DNA of 64,000 nt from Bradyrhizobium sp. AZCC 1721 (GCF_036924715.1 NZ_JAZHSB010000001.1:806001-870000); one strand, 5' to 3'. Counted from the stretch's first letter, positions 19,424 to 29,863 are shown. Numbers and translations: made by a program. Notes: generated from the sequence alone by a model not told the origin.

Positions 19424-21629
19424 ATGAGATTCGAAACCCCTGCCACAATCAATCCGATCGACCAGCTCAGGGTGGTCGGTAGGCCCCGCCGATCGCATCG
19501 ATGGTCCGCTCAAGACCACGGGCACCGCGCGTTATGCCTACGAGCACCATGAAGGCATCTCAAATCCGGCTTACGGCTACGTGATCGGCTCGGCCATCGC
19601 CAAGGGCCGGATCACAGGTATCGATCTCACTGCCGCCAAGTCGGCACCCGGCGTGCGCGCCGTCGTCACGGCTGATAATGCCGGCAAGCTCGGCAAGGGC
19701 GACCGCAACACCGCGAAGCTGCTCGGCGGTCCCGACATCGAGCATTATCACCAGGCGATCGCGCTCGTGGTTGCCGATACCTTCGAGCAGGCCCGCGCCG
19801 CTGCGGAACTCGTCCGCGTCGACTATGTCCGAACTGATGGCGCCTTCGATCTCGCGGAGGTCAAGGACATTGCCAAGCCGCGGGCCGTGTTCGGCGGTCC
19901 GGCCGATACCGCGGTCGGCGATTTTGCCGACGCATTCGCCGCAGCGCCGGTTCAACTCGACGCCCGCTACACCACGCCCGATCAGGCGCATGCGATGATG
20001 GAGCCGCATGCCTCGATCGCCGCCTGGAACGGCGACAAGCTCACGCTCTGGACCTCGAACCAGATGATCGCCTGGGGAGTGGGGGAAGTGGCGAAGACGC
20101 TGGACATTCCAAAGGAGAATGTTCGCTTGATCTCGCCCTTCATCGGCGGCGGCTTCGGCTCAAAACTGTTCGTTCGCTCGGATGCATTGCTCGCGGCACT
20201 CGGCGCACGCGCAACCGGGCGGCCCGTGAAGGTGGCGCTGCCGCGGCCCTTTGTCTTCAACAACACCACACATCGCCCCGCAACGATCCAGCGCATTCGC
20301 ATCGGTGCGGCCAGGGATGGCAAAATCTCGGCCATCGGTCATGAAGAGTGGTCCGGCAATCTGCCCGGCGGCAGGCCCGAGGGCGCGGTCGCCCAGACGC
20401 GGCTGCTATATGCCGGCGCCAACCGCATGACCGCCACGCGACTCGCCGAGCTGAACTTGCCCGAAGGCAACGCCATGCGCGCGCCGGGCGAGGCATCGGG
20501 CATGATGGCGCTCGAAATCGCGGTTGACGAAATGGCCGAGCGGCTCGGCATGGATCCAATCGAGTTCCGCATCATCAACGATACCCAGGTCGATCCGGAA
20601 AAGCCCGAGCGGCCGTTCTCGCAGCGCCGCCTCACCGAGTGCCTGCGGACAGGCGCGGAGCGCTTCGGCTGGACCAAGCGCAATCCGCTGCCGGGCAGGG
20701 TCCGCGACGGGCGTTGGCTGGTCGGCATGGGCGTCGCTGCCGCGTTTCGCAACAATTTGCTGACGAAGTCGGCCGCGCGCGTGCGGCTCGACAACAACGG
20801 CGTTGTAACCGTCGAGACCGATATGACCGACATCGGCACCGGCAGCTACACGATCATCGCGCAGACTGCGGCCGAGATGATGGGTGTGCCGATGGAGAAA
20901 GTGGTGGTGCGTTTGGGAGACTCGACCTTCCCGGTGTCATCAGGCTCCGGCGGACAATGGGGCGGCAACAACTCGACCGCAGGCGTTTATGCCGCATGCG
21001 TCAAGCTGCGCGAGGCGGTCGCGCAAAAACTTGGTTTTAACTCGGCGGAAGCGGAGTTCGCTGATGGTGAGGTTCGCTCGGGTAACCGCCGCGTGCCGCT
21101 GGCGCAGGCCGCGGGCGATAGCGGCCTCGGTGCCGAGGACGGCATTGAGTATGGCGACATCGACAAGAAGTATCAGCAATCGACCTTCGGCGCGCACTTC
21201 GTCGAAGTCGGCGTCGATACCGCCACGGCCGAGATCCGGGTGCGCCGGATGCTCGCGGTCTGTGCCGCCGGCCGCATCCTCAATCCGAAGACCGCGCGCA
21301 GCCAGGTGATCGGCGCGATGACCATGGGCGTGGGTGCGGCGCTGATGGAGGAACTCGTCGTCGACGAACGCGCTGGCTTCTTCGTCAACCATGATCTCGC
21401 TGGCTACGAAGTGCCGGTTCACGCCGACATTCCGCATCAGGACATGATCTTCCTCGACGAGACCGACCCGATGTCGTCGCCGATGAAGGCCAAGGGTGTC
21501 GCCGAGCTCGGCATCTGCGGTGTGGCGGCGGCGGTCGCCAACGCCGTCTACAACGCCACCGGCGTCCGCGTGCGCGACTATCCGATCACGCTCGACAAGC
21601 TGCTGGAGGAAATGCCGGACGTCGGTTGA
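19424..21629 (+). pseudogene. paoC: Aldehyde oxidoreductase molybdenum subunit (PaoC-like), frameshifted
   Basis: The ATG at 19424 (MRFETPATINPIDQLRVVGRP) runs out of frame at a CCCC run (19484-19487). Removing one C continues as ADRIDGPLKTTGTARYAYE and joins the long frame to 21629, giving 734 aa, the PaoC length. The remainder is intact: GGGFGSK, the RAPGEASGMMALE moco loop, GSGGQWGGNN, and the active-site Glu region MKAKGVAELG near the C-terminus. As read, the gene makes no full-length subunit unless the indel is a base-calling error or translation starts internally. No PaoD-type cofactor chaperone gene follows. Confidence 0.85.
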
Positions 21630-21784
21630 GCTTGAGCGAACGCGTATTGAACTTCGAGGCTCGACCCAGGGCATCCGCAAGGGAAGCGCCACCTGATCTG
21701 GCATGGCAGGAATATGGCGGTGGATGAGAACCATTCTTCAAAGCTAGCGCGCCAATCGTTCCAAAAACGCGCTATGAATGGACC

Positions 21785-23053
21785 ATGGAGAATCCGCGCC
21801 CCCTGCCGTTCTCGGCATTCGAATGGCTGTTGTCCGGGCGGTACTTGCGGGCGCGTCGCAAGGAAGGCTTCATTTCCGTTATCGCCGGTTTTTCCTTCCT
21901 CGGCATCATGCTCGGCGTTGCGACGCTGATTATCGTGATGGCGGTCATGAACGGCTTCCGCAAGGAGCTGGTGGGCAAGATCGTCGGCCTGAACGGGCAC
22001 CTGCTGGTGCAACCGCTGGAGCAGCCGTTGACGGATTGGGAGGACGTCACCGAGCGCATCAGTCAGGTTCCAGGCATACGGCTCGCCGTTCCCGTGGTGG
22101 ACGCTCCGGCCCTCGCATCGTCGGCGCACAACGCCTCCGGCGTGCTCGTTCGCGGCATTCGCTCCGACGATCTCAACAAATTGGCCGCGATCGCCGGCAA
22201 CATCCAGCAGGGCTCGCTGGAAGGATTCGACCAGGGGCAAGGGGTCGCGATCGGACGCAGGCTTGCCGATCAATTGTCGCTGCGTGCCGGCGACAACATC
22301 ACGCTGGTCGCGCCAGATGGCGCAGCGCGGTCGAAGGGCACGATGGCGCGGATCAAGCCGTACAAGGTTGCGGCGGTGTTCAGCATCGACATGTCGGATT
22401 ATGATTCGGTCATGGTCTTTCTGCCGCTCGCCGAGGCGCATGCCTATTTCAACCGCGCCGATGACGTGAGCGCCATCGAAATTTTTATCGACGGCAGCCC
22501 TGACCGGGTCGACAGCTTCCGAAGGCCGGTAGCTGAGGCCGCGGGACGGCCGGTGTTCCTCGTCGACTGGCGGCGGCGCACCTCGGCCTTCTTCGCCGCA
22601 CTTCAGGTCGAACGGAATGTCATGTTCCTGATCCTGACCTTGATCGTGCTGGTCGCCGCGCTGAACATCGTGTCGGGCCTGATCATGCTGGTGAAGGACA
22701 AGGGCAGCGACATCGCGATTCTGCGCACCGTGGGCGCCTCGGGAGGGGCAATCAAGCGGATATTCCTGATCGCAGGTGCTGCGATCGGCGTGCTCGGCAC
22801 GGTGACCGGACTGCTCGTCGGCATGCTGGTTTGCCTGAATATCGAAACGATCCGGCAATTCCTGTCCTGGCTGACCAATACCGAGCTGTTTCCACCAAAA
22901 CTCTACTTCTTGTCGAAGTTGCCGGCGGAGATCGATTTTGGCGAAACCGCCGCCGTCGTGGCCATGGCATTGACGCTGTCATTGCTCGCGACGCTCTATC
23001 CATCCTGGCGCGCCGCGCGGCTCGATCCGGTCGATGTGCTCCGATATGGGTAG
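21785..23053 (+). CDS. LolC/LolE-type ABC transporter permease
   Basis: A 422-aa inner-membrane permease of the lipoprotein-release type. The N-terminal RYLRARRKEGFISVIAGFSFLGIMLGVATLIIVMAVMNGF is the LolC/E signature, followed by a large periplasmic domain (about residues 60-265) and three C-terminal helices with KDKGSDIAILRTVGAS as the coupling region. LolCDE extracts lipoproteins for transfer to LolA. No lolD ATPase gene is adjacent, so it must use one encoded elsewhere. It lies 155 bases after paoC and probably has its own promoter. Confidence 0.9.
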   Translation: MENPRPLPFSAFEWLLSGRYLRARRKEGFISVIAGFSFLGIMLGVATLIIVMAVMNGFRKELVGKIVGLNGHLLVQPLEQPLTDWEDVTERISQVPGIRLAVPVVDAPALASSAHNASGVLVRGIRSDDLNKLAAIAGNIQQGSLEGFDQGQGVAIGRRLADQLSLRAGDNITLVAPDGAARSKGTMARIKPYKVAAVFSIDMSDYDSVMVFLPLAEAHAYFNRADDVSAIEIFIDGSPDRVDSFRRPVAEAAGRPVFLVDWRRRTSAFFAALQVERNVMFLILTLIVLVAALNIVSGLIMLVKDKGSDIAILRTVGASGGAIKRIFLIAGAAIGVLGTVTGLLVGMLVCLNIETIRQFLSWLTNTELFPPKLYFLSKLPAEIDFGETAAVVAMALTLSLLATLYPSWRAARLDPVDVLRYG

Positions 23054-23080
23054 AGCGTTGCGCCGGAATGACGGTCCATC

Positions 23081-23201
23081 GTCGTCCCTGCGAACGCAGG
23101 GATCCATAACCACCGGCTTGCGTTGTTGAAGAAAACCATCGACCAGCTCACCCAAATGATTCCCGCCGCGGAGTATGGGTCCCTGCGTTCGCGGGGACGA
23201 C
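23081..23201. repeat. Inverted pair of GTCGTCCC-type palindromic repeats
   Basis: Unit 23081-23113 and opposite unit 23173-23201, with a GCGCCGGAATGACGG half-element just before (23060-23074). They occupy most of the 310-base gap between the LolC/E permease and thrC, in which no gene is seen. Confidence 0.75.
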
Positions 23202-23363
23202 CGCAGTTGCTTGGCGAGACCCGACCCCGCTCTTTTCGTCCACGAGCCATTTCCCCTTCGCCACAAAACCCATTATGGTGCGCCCTCGCTTCGCGCTTGG
23301 CGAAATCTAATTCATGGCTAGTATCAAAGGCTTGGCATAGGGCTTGCGCCTTTGGAGGGTGGT

Positions 23364-24782
23364 TTGACGCGCTATATTTCGACGCGGGGGGAGGCCCCCG
23401 TCCTGGGTTTCTGCGATGTGATGCTGACCGGGCTCGCCCGCGACGGCGGCCTCTACGTGCCTGAGGTCTGGCCGCAACTATCGAGCGAGACCATCGCCTC
23501 CTTCTTCGGCCGGCCCTATTGGGAAGTTGCCGTCGACGTCATCAAGCCGTTTGCCGCGGGCGAAATTTCCGACGCCGATCTCGGCCGCATGGCGAATGAG
23601 GCTTATGCGACGTTCCGCCATCCCGCGGTGGTGCCGCTGAACCAGGTCAGCCCCCATCAATTCGTGCTGGAGCTGTTCCACGGCCCGACGCTGGCGTTCA
23701 AGGACGTCGCGATGCAGTTGATCTCGCGGCTGATGGATCATGTGCTGGCCAAGCGCAATCAGCGCACCACCATCGTGGTCGCGACCTCAGGCGACACCGG
23801 CGGCGCCGCGGTCGATGCGTTCGCCAATCTCGACAATGTCGACCTCGTCGTGCTGTTCCCGAACGGGCGCATCTCCGACGTGCAGCGGCGGATGATGACG
23901 ACGACGGGCGCGTCCAACGTGCATGCGCTGGCGATCGAGGGCACCTTCGACGACTGCCAGGCACTCGTGAAGGCGATGTTCAACCATCACGGCTTTCGCG
24001 ACGCGGTCTCGTTGTCGGGCGTCAATTCGATCAACTGGGCGCGGATCGTCGCGCAGGTGGTGTATTACTTTACGTCGGCGGTGGCGCTCGGCGCGCCCGC
24101 GCGTACCGTGGACTTCACCGTGCCAACGGGAAACTTCGGCGACATCTTTGCAGGCTACGTGGCGAAGAGGATGGGCCTGCCGGTGCGCTGGCTGCGCATC
24201 GCCTCCAACGTCAACGACATCCTGCCGCGTACGCTCAAGACCGGCATCTATGAAGTTCGCGAAGTTCACGCCTCCGCTTCGCCCTCGATGGACATCCAGG
24301 TCTCCTCGAATTTCGAGCGGCTGTTGTTCGAGGCGAGCCGCCGCGACGCTGACAGCGTCCGCCGGCTGATGGCCTCGCTAAAACAGTCCGGACGGTTCGT
24401 GCTGCCGGATGCCATGCTGGCCGCGATCCGCGCGGAGTTCGACGCCGGCCGCGCCGACGAGACCGAGACATCGGCCGCGATCCGCGCCGCCTGGCGCGAG
24501 GCCGGCGACCTTGTCGATCCCCATACCGCGGTGGCGCTGGCGGTGGCCGATCGCGACACGTCGGATTCGAAGATCCCCAACATCGTGCTATCGACGGCGC
24601 ATCCGGCCAAGTTCCCCGATGCGGTGGAGGCTGCGTGCGGCGTGCGGCCGCAACTGCCGGCCTGGCTCGACGGCCTCATGACCAAATCCGAACACATCAC
24701 GGTGATGAAAAACGATTCAACCGAGGTGGAGCGATTCGTGCGCTCGGTCAGCCGTGCCGCGAAGCAGGGAGTTGCCGGATGA
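23364..24782 (+). CDS. thrC: Threonine synthase
   Basis: A 472-aa PLP enzyme converting O-phosphohomoserine to threonine. Motifs: MTRYISTRG at the N-terminus, the PLP-lysine segment HGPTLAFKDVAMQ (Lys113), ATSGDTGGAAVDAF and the phosphate loop VPTGNFGDIFAGY. The TTG at 23364 is chosen because GGAGGG lies 5 bases upstream and the conserved TRY(I/V)STRG start follows directly. Its stop overlaps the M16 peptidase start (ATGA). Length is normal for the fungal/proteobacterial class. Confidence 0.96.
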   Translation: MTRYISTRGEAPVLGFCDVMLTGLARDGGLYVPEVWPQLSSETIASFFGRPYWEVAVDVIKPFAAGEISDADLGRMANEAYATFRHPAVVPLNQVSPHQFVLELFHGPTLAFKDVAMQLISRLMDHVLAKRNQRTTIVVATSGDTGGAAVDAFANLDNVDLVVLFPNGRISDVQRRMMTTTGASNVHALAIEGTFDDCQALVKAMFNHHGFRDAVSLSGVNSINWARIVAQVVYYFTSAVALGAPARTVDFTVPTGNFGDIFAGYVAKRMGLPVRWLRIASNVNDILPRTLKTGIYEVREVHASASPSMDIQVSSNFERLLFEASRRDADSVRRLMASLKQSGRFVLPDAMLAAIRAEFDAGRADETETSAAIRAAWREAGDLVDPHTAVALAVADRDTSDSKIPNIVLSTAHPAKFPDAVEAACGVRPQLPAWLDGLMTKSEHITVMKNDSTEVERFVRSVSRAAKQGVAG

Positions 24783-26068
24783 GCGTTGATGTCACCAAGC
24801 TGCCATCCGGCCTGACCGTCGTCACCGACACCATGCCGCATCTGGAAACGGCGGCGCTCGGCGTCTGGGCCGGCGTCGGCGGCCGCGACGAAAAGTCGAA
24901 CGAGCACGGCATCTCGCATCTTCTTGAACACATGGCTTTCAAGGGCACCACGCGGCGCTCCTCGCGCGAGATCGTGGAAGAAATCGAGGCAGTCGGCGGC
25001 GACCTCAATGCCGGGACCTCGACTGAGACGACGGCCTATTACGCGCGGGTGATGAAGGCCGACGTAGCGCTGGCGCTCGACGTGCTCTCCGACATCCTCA
25101 CCAATCCGTCCTTCGTGCCGGATGAACTCGAGCGCGAGAAGAGCGTCATCGTGCAGGAGATCGGCGCGGCGCAGGATACGCCCGACGACGTCGTGTTCGA
25201 GCACCTCAACGAGCTCTGCTTTCCGGACCAGCCGATGGGCCGGTCGCTGCTCGGCACCGCGAAGACGCTGAAGAATTTCGATCGCGACATGTTGCGCGGC
25301 TATCTCGCGACGCATTACCGCGGTCCCGACATGGTGGTGGCGGCCGCCGGCGCGGTCGACCACAAGCGCGTGGTGGAGGAAGCGGCGCAGAAATTTGCCA
25401 GCTTCGACGCCACGCCGTCGCCGAAGCCGCAACCGGCGATGTTCGGCAAGGGCGGCTCGCGCGTGGTACACCGTGACCTCGAACAGGCGCATTTGACGCT
25501 GGCGCTCGAAGGCGTACCGCAGACCGACCCGTCGCTGTTCTCGCTGCAGGTCTTCACCAACACGCTGGGCGGCGGAATGTCGTCGCGGCTGTTCCAGGAA
25601 GTGCGCGAAAAGCGCGGCCTGTGCTACTCGATCTACACCTTCCACGCGCCCTATACCGACACCGGGTTCTTCGGCCTCTACACCGGCACCGATCCCGGCG
25701 ACGCCCCGGAGATGATGGAGGTCATCGTCGACGTCATCAACGACTCCGTGGAAACCCTGACCGAAGCCGAGATCGCTCGCGCCAAGGCGCAGATGAAGGC
25801 GGGGCTGTTGATGGCGCTGGAAAGCTGCTCGTCCCGGGCCGAACAGCTTGCGCGGCACGTGCTGGCCTATGGACGGCCGCTGACGGTGGAGGAGCTGGTC
25901 ACCAGGATCGATGCTGTCTCCATCGAATCGACCCGCAACGCGGCGCACGCGCTATTGTCCCGCAGCCGGCCAGCGGTTGTCGCGCTTGGTAGCGGAAGGG
26001 GACTGGACACGGCGGTGTCTTTTGCGGAAGGATTGACGCAGTCGAAGGCGAAAACCCTTCTACATTGA
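24779..26068 (+). CDS. M16 family zinc peptidase (mitochondrial-processing-peptidase-like)
   Basis: A 429-aa member of the M16B family. The inverted zinc motif HLLEH (His47, Glu50, His51) and distal ligand Glu127 are present, as is the substrate-binding GLCYSIYTFHAPYTDTG region. The position directly after thrC, overlapping by four bases, is common in alphaproteobacteria. Related rhizobial and rickettsial proteins resemble the beta subunit of mitochondrial processing peptidase. The native substrates are unknown. Confidence 0.93.
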   Translation: MSVDVTKLPSGLTVVTDTMPHLETAALGVWAGVGGRDEKSNEHGISHLLEHMAFKGTTRRSSREIVEEIEAVGGDLNAGTSTETTAYYARVMKADVALALDVLSDILTNPSFVPDELEREKSVIVQEIGAAQDTPDDVVFEHLNELCFPDQPMGRSLLGTAKTLKNFDRDMLRGYLATHYRGPDMVVAAAGAVDHKRVVEEAAQKFASFDATPSPKPQPAMFGKGGSRVVHRDLEQAHLTLALEGVPQTDPSLFSLQVFTNTLGGGMSSRLFQEVREKRGLCYSIYTFHAPYTDTGFFGLYTGTDPGDAPEMMEVIVDVINDSVETLTEAEIARAKAQMKAGLLMALESCSSRAEQLARHVLAYGRPLTVEELVTRIDAVSIESTRNAAHALLSRSRPAVVALGSGRGLDTAVSFAEGLTQSKAKTLLH

Positions 26069-26090
26069 GGTAGGGCTGGGGAGAGCGGGC

Positions 26091-26678
26091 ATGGCCCTGT
26101 TTCGTTTGCCAACCAGCGGACCGGCTGCGCTCGTGCCGCGTGGCCACGGCCTCCTGCTGCGCGCTCCCCAGATGGCGGACTTCCCGCAATGGGCGCAATT
26201 GCGCGAACAAAGCCGGACCTATCTGACGCCATGGGAGCCGATCTGGCCGTCGGACGATCTGACCCGCGCCGGGTTCCGCCGCCGACTGCGCCGCTACGCC
26301 GAGGATATCGCCGCCGACCGCTCCTATCCCTTCATCATCTTCCGTGAGCGTGATGGTGCCATGATCGGCGGCATCACGCTCGCCAATGTCCGCCGCGGCA
26401 TCGTGCAGGCCGGGACCATCGGATATTGGGTCGGCGAGCCTTACGCCTGCCGCGGCTACATGACCGCGGCGCTGCGGGTGCTGCTGCCGACGCTGTTCGG
26501 TGAGCTCAATCTGCACCGCATCGAGGCGGCCTGCATTCCCTCCAATACGCCGTCGATCCGGGTTCTGGAGAAGTGCGGCTTCACCCGCGAGGGGCTGGCG
26601 CGGCGCTATCTCTGCATCAACGGCATCTGGCAGGACCACCTGCTGTTTGGCCTGCTGCATGAGGATTTCCGCGGCTGA
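26091..26678 (+). CDS. GNAT N-acetyltransferase (RimJ-like)
   Basis: A 195-aa RimI/RimJ-type acetyltransferase. The acetyl-CoA loop appears as the YWVGEPYACRGYMTAALRVLL segment, followed by LNLHRIEAACIPSNTPSIRVLEKCGFTREG, typical of ribosomal-protein N-terminal acetyltransferases. It starts 22 bases after the M16 peptidase gene and is likely part of the same transcript. The actual substrate could be another protein or a small molecule. Confidence 0.9.
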   Translation: MALFRLPTSGPAALVPRGHGLLLRAPQMADFPQWAQLREQSRTYLTPWEPIWPSDDLTRAGFRRRLRRYAEDIAADRSYPFIIFRERDGAMIGGITLANVRRGIVQAGTIGYWVGEPYACRGYMTAALRVLLPTLFGELNLHRIEAACIPSNTPSIRVLEKCGFTREGLARRYLCINGIWQDHLLFGLLHEDFRG

Positions 26679-26778
26679 ACCGTTGATTTCTAGGCCTTTT
26701 GGGTGCCTTGGGTTCGCCGCCATTGGGCTGCTATAAGGCCGCGGGAATAGACGATGATGGGGATGGCAGGGACGTCGC

Positions 26779-27417
26779 ATGGGTGACAATCGTTTGCTCA
26801 GGGTAGCGATCGCGGCTGCGATCGCGGGGGGGCTGGCTTGCACGATGGCCACACCGGCATCGGCGCAATCGCTGACCGATCGTTTCAAGAGCCTGTTCGG
26901 GGGGAAGTCGGACGAGCCGGCCACAGACGCGCCTGCCGCGCCGGTACCGCAGGACACCGGCGACCTGACCTGTCCGCCGGTCACGGTGCGGTCAGGCGCT
27001 TCCACCTACGCCGTCGCTGCGCCCGGCAAACAGCCGGTCGGCAACGACCTGCGGTTCCAGGCAACGATCAGCAAGATGGCCCGCGAATGCAGCGTCAATG
27101 GCGGCGTGATCACGGCGCGGATCGGCATTCAGGGCCGCGTCATCGCGGGTCCCGCCGGCGCGCCGGCTTCGGTCCAGGTCCCGATACGTGTCGCAGTGGT
27201 GCACGGCGGCGTATCTGAGAAGACCATCGCCACCAAGGCCTACCAGACCACGGTCAACATGACCGAAAGCGGCAGCGAACCGTTCACGCTGGTGGCCGAA
27301 GATCTCACCTATCCGGTACCCCCCGGCGCTGCCGGCGACAGCTACATCTTCTATATCGGGTTCGACCCGCAGGCCCTGAAGCCCGAGCGCCCTGCGCCGA
27401 AAAAGAAGAGGCAATAA
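26779..27417 (+). CDS. Exported hypothetical protein
   Basis: A 212-aa protein with a Sec signal peptide (hydrophobic segment about residues 8-28, cleavage near ASA-Q30). A short DRFKSLFGGK segment, a Pro/Ala-rich linker and a beta-rich domain follow, with two cysteines (LTCPPV and ARECSV) likely forming a disulfide. The C-terminus is basic (PKKKRQ). I recognise no characterised family. It has its own upstream gap of 100 bases. Confidence 0.75.
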   Translation: MGDNRLLRVAIAAAIAGGLACTMATPASAQSLTDRFKSLFGGKSDEPATDAPAAPVPQDTGDLTCPPVTVRSGASTYAVAAPGKQPVGNDLRFQATISKMARECSVNGGVITARIGIQGRVIAGPAGAPASVQVPIRVAVVHGGVSEKTIATKAYQTTVNMTESGSEPFTLVAEDLTYPVPPGAAGDSYIFYIGFDPQALKPERPAPKKKRQ

Positions 27418-27462
27418 GACCTCAAGCATGACGAATTAGATTTGATTGAAGAAGGTGCACTC

Positions 27463-27602
27463 CCTCTCCCGCTTGCGGGGGAGGGTTGGGGTGGGGGTGT
27501 CTCCGCGGGCGACACTCCCAAGTGGAGAGAGCCCCCACCCGGCGCTTCGCGCCGACCTAAGAGCGAGCTTCGCTCGTCTCGACCCCGCAAGCGGGAGAGG
27601 TA
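27463..27602. repeat. CTCTCCCGC-type intergenic repeat
   Basis: CCTCTCCCGCTTGCGGGGGAGGG near the start and CCCGCAAGCGGGAGAGG at the end form nested and long-range palindromes; CGGCGCTTCGCGCCG and GAGCGAGCTTCGCTCG lie inside. It sits between two convergent genes and holds no ORF. Confidence 0.6.
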
Positions 27603-27658
27603 AAGCGCGTCCGCGGCTAAAGTCATCTAACCAAAAATCGTCGTGCTCCAGGCAAACA

Positions 27659-27691
27659 AAAAGCCGGCGCGATCCTCTCGCGCCGGCTTTT
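27659..27691. terminator. Bidirectional terminator at the end of the Fo operon
   Basis: AAAAGCCGGCGCGA (27659-27672) and TCGCGCCGGCTTTT (27678-27691) are perfect 14-base arms with loop TCCTC. The A/T tails on both sides suit termination of the minus-strand atp operon (last stop at 27711) and of any plus-strand read-through. Confidence 0.9.
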
Positions 27692-27710
27692 GATCGATGG
27701 TGGAAAGCGC

Positions 27711-28196
27711 TCAGTTCAGCTTGGCGCGAACCTCGGCAATGCCCTTGGCGAGCAAGTCGTCGGCAACCGAGCCTTTGACCGACTGCGACAGGATGGTGGA
27801 GGCGGCTTCGACCGCAGCGTTGGCGGCGGCGGCGCGGACGTCGGCCAGCGCCTGAGCTTCGGCAAGCGCAATCTTGCTCTCGGCGGTCTTGGTGCGGCGG
27901 GCGACGAAGTCTTCCATCTTGGCCTTGGCTTCGGTCGCGATGCGCTCGGCTTCGGCCCTGGCATTGGCGACGATCTCCTCGGCCTCGCGCTCGGCGCTGG
28001 CGCGGCGGGTCTGATACTCGCCGAGCAGCTTGGCGGCCTCCTCTTTCAGACGGCGGGCGTCGTCAAGTTCGGCCTTGATGCGTTCGCCGCGATGATCGAG
28101 CGCCGTCAGTACCGTCTTGTGGATGCCGAGATAGGCAAACAGCACCAGCAGGATGACGAAGGCGATCGCGACCCAGGTTTCCGGTTCGGTGAACAT
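27711..28196 (-). CDS. atpF: F0F1 ATP synthase subunit b
   Basis: A 161-aa stator subunit: one N-terminal membrane helix (about residues 8-27) with the charged [17 protein letters not shown] following, then a long Ala/Glu/Arg-rich coiled-coil helix that reaches F1. It is the second of two b-type subunits, four bases after the b' gene, and the last gene of the minus-strand Fo operon. Alphaproteobacteria keep Fo and F1 genes in separate operons, and no F1 gene is seen here. Confidence 0.95.
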   Translation of the reverse strand: MFTEPETWVAIAFVILLVLFAYLGIHKTVLTALDHRGERIKAELDDARRLKEEAAKLLGEYQTRRASAEREAEEIVANARAEAERIATEAKAKMEDFVARRTKTAESKIALAEAQALADVRAAAANAAVEAASTILSQSVKGSVADDLLAKGIAEVRAKLN

Positions 28197-28200
28197 CGGT

Positions 28201-28764
28201 CTATCCCTTCAACGACGCATCGACGGCTTTGCTCACCGTCTTCTTGTCGGGCAGCACGCCGGTGAGCCGCTGGACGATCGCGCCGGCCGCATCCGCTGCG
28301 ATGCCGCGGACATTGCCCATCGCAGCTTCCCGCGTCGCCGCGATCTGCTTCTCGGCGGCGGCAAGCTTGGTGGTGAGCTGGTCTTCCAGCGTCTTGCGCT
28401 CGGCTTCCGCGATCGCGTTCAGCTTCTCGCGGGTCTCGCTGCCGATGGCCTGGGCGCGGGTGCGAGCGGAAGCGAGTTCGGTCTCATACGCTTTCAGCGC
28501 TGCGTCCGACTCGTCTTTCAGCTTCTGCGCCGCAGCCAGATCGCCCTCGATCGCGTTCTGACGTGCGTCGATCACGCTTTCGACGCGCGGCAGCGCAAAG
28601 CGGGACACGATCACATAGAGCGCGACGAACGCGATGGCGAGCGACACCAGTTGCGAAGCAAACGTGCTCGACTCGAACGGAGGAAATCCTCCGCCGTGTC
28701 CGCCGTCGGCTTCGGTATGGGCGCCGGTGCCCTTGGCCGGGGTACCAGGACTTTTTTCAGCCAC
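28201..28764 (-). CDS. atpG: F0F1 ATP synthase subunit b'
   Basis: A 187-aa b-type subunit with a Gly/Pro-rich cytoplasmic extension (about 35 residues, including [13 protein letters not shown]), one membrane helix (about 38-56) and a coiled-coil helix. The b/b' pair forms a heterodimeric stalk in photosynthetic and many alphaproteobacteria. The symbol atpG for b' is used in rhizobial annotations and should not be confused with the gamma subunit. It lies between atpE and atpF. Confidence 0.93.
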   Translation of the reverse strand: MAEKSPGTPAKGTGAHTEADGGHGGGFPPFESSTFASQLVSLAIAFVALYVIVSRFALPRVESVIDARQNAIEGDLAAAQKLKDESDAALKAYETELASARTRAQAIGSETREKLNAIAEAERKTLEDQLTTKLAAAEKQIAATREAAMGNVRGIAADAAGAIVQRLTGVLPDKKTVSKAVDASLKG

Positions 28765-28820
28765 GGGGGTCTCCTGTTGCTGTCAGCGCGCCGCCCGGAG
28801 GCGGCGCGAGTGGGTGCAGC

Positions 28821-29051
28821 TCAGAGCGGAACGAACAGCAAGAGCAGCGCGATCAGCAGCGAGAAAATGCCGAGCGCTTCGGTCACGGCGAAGCCGAAAA
28901 TCAGGTTGCCGAACTGGCCCTGGGCCGCCGAAGGATTGCGCACGGCAGCAGCGAGGTAGTTGCCGAAGATGATGCCCACGCCGACGCCCGCGCCGCCCAT
29001 GCCGATGCATGCGATGCCCGCGCCGATAAGTTTAGCTGCTGCCGGTTCCAT
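28821..29051 (-). CDS. atpE: F0F1 ATP synthase subunit c
   Basis: A 76-aa hairpin of two membrane helices forming the proton-driven c-ring. The loop ARNPSA-like [11 protein letters not shown] and the proton-binding Glu58 in FAVTEALG are intact; the first helix is glycine-rich ([10 protein letters not shown]). The start ATG at 29051 follows a GGAG in AAGGAGCTATAGAA. Upstream continuation of this frame is a shadow of atpB. Confidence 0.95.
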   Translation of the reverse strand: MEPAAAKLIGAGIACIGMGGAGVGVGIIFGNYLAAAVRNPSAAQGQFGNLIFGFAVTEALGIFSLLIALLLLFVPL

Positions 29052-29107
29052 TTCTATAGCTCCTTGAGGGGTAAGACAAAGGTGTGGGTGGAAATTCCCC
29101 GGACCGC

Positions 29108-29863
29108 TTAGTGTCCCGGATGAATGGCGTCGTTGAGATAGATGCAGGTCAGGATCGCGAACACGTAGGCCTGCAGGAACGCGACCAGGAGTTCGAGCGC
29201 GGTCAGCGCTACCGTGAGCGCCAACGGCAGCATGCCGCCGACCCAGCCGAGCGCGCCGAGCGACACGCCGAGCATCGCGACGAAGCCCGCGAACACCTTC
29301 AGCGCGATGTGCCCCGCCAGCATGTTGGCGAACAGACGTACGCTGTGGGAGACCGGCCGCAGGAAGAACGACAGGATTTCGATGAACATGACCAGCGGCA
29401 GGATGTAGATCGGCACGCCGGAGGGCACGAAAATCTTGAAGAACTTGAAGCCGTTCTTGTAGAGCCCGTAGATCAGGACGGTGAAGAAAACCAGGAGGGC
29501 CAGCGCCGCGGTGACGATGATGTGGCTCGAAACCGTGAACGTGTAGGGGATGATGCCGATCAGGTTCGAGATGCAGATGAACATGAACAGCGAGAAGATC
29601 AGCGGGAAGAACTTCATGCCTTCCGCGCCGGCTGTGGAGCGGATCGTCGAGGCGACGAACTCGTAGGAGATTTCCGCGATCGACTGCAGTCGCCCGGGAA
29701 CCAGTTGGCGTCCCGCCATGCCGCCGATCATCAGTAGCGAGATCACCGCTACCGAGAGGAACATGTAGAGCGAGGAGTTGGTAAAGGCGATCGTTTGGTT
29801 GCCGATATGGCCGATCGTGAAGAGGGGTTCGATATTGAACTGGTGGATCGGGTCGATTTTCAT
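29108..29863 (-). CDS. atpB: F0F1 ATP synthase subunit a
   Basis: A 251-aa proton-channel subunit with five to six membrane helices. The essential Arg lies in [13 protein letters not shown], and the C-terminal helix carries [23 protein letters not shown]. It begins the structural part of the Fo operon, 69 bases after atpI. Confidence 0.96.
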   Translation of the reverse strand: MKIDPIHQFNIEPLFTIGHIGNQTIAFTNSSLYMFLSVAVISLLMIGGMAGRQLVPGRLQSIAEISYEFVASTIRSTAGAEGMKFFPLIFSLFMFICISNLIGIIPYTFTVSSHIIVTAALALLVFFTVLIYGLYKNGFKFFKIFVPSGVPIYILPLVMFIEILSFFLRPVSHSVRLFANMLAGHIALKVFAGFVAMLGVSLGALGWVGGMLPLALTVALTALELLVAFLQAYVFAILTCIYLNDAIHPGH

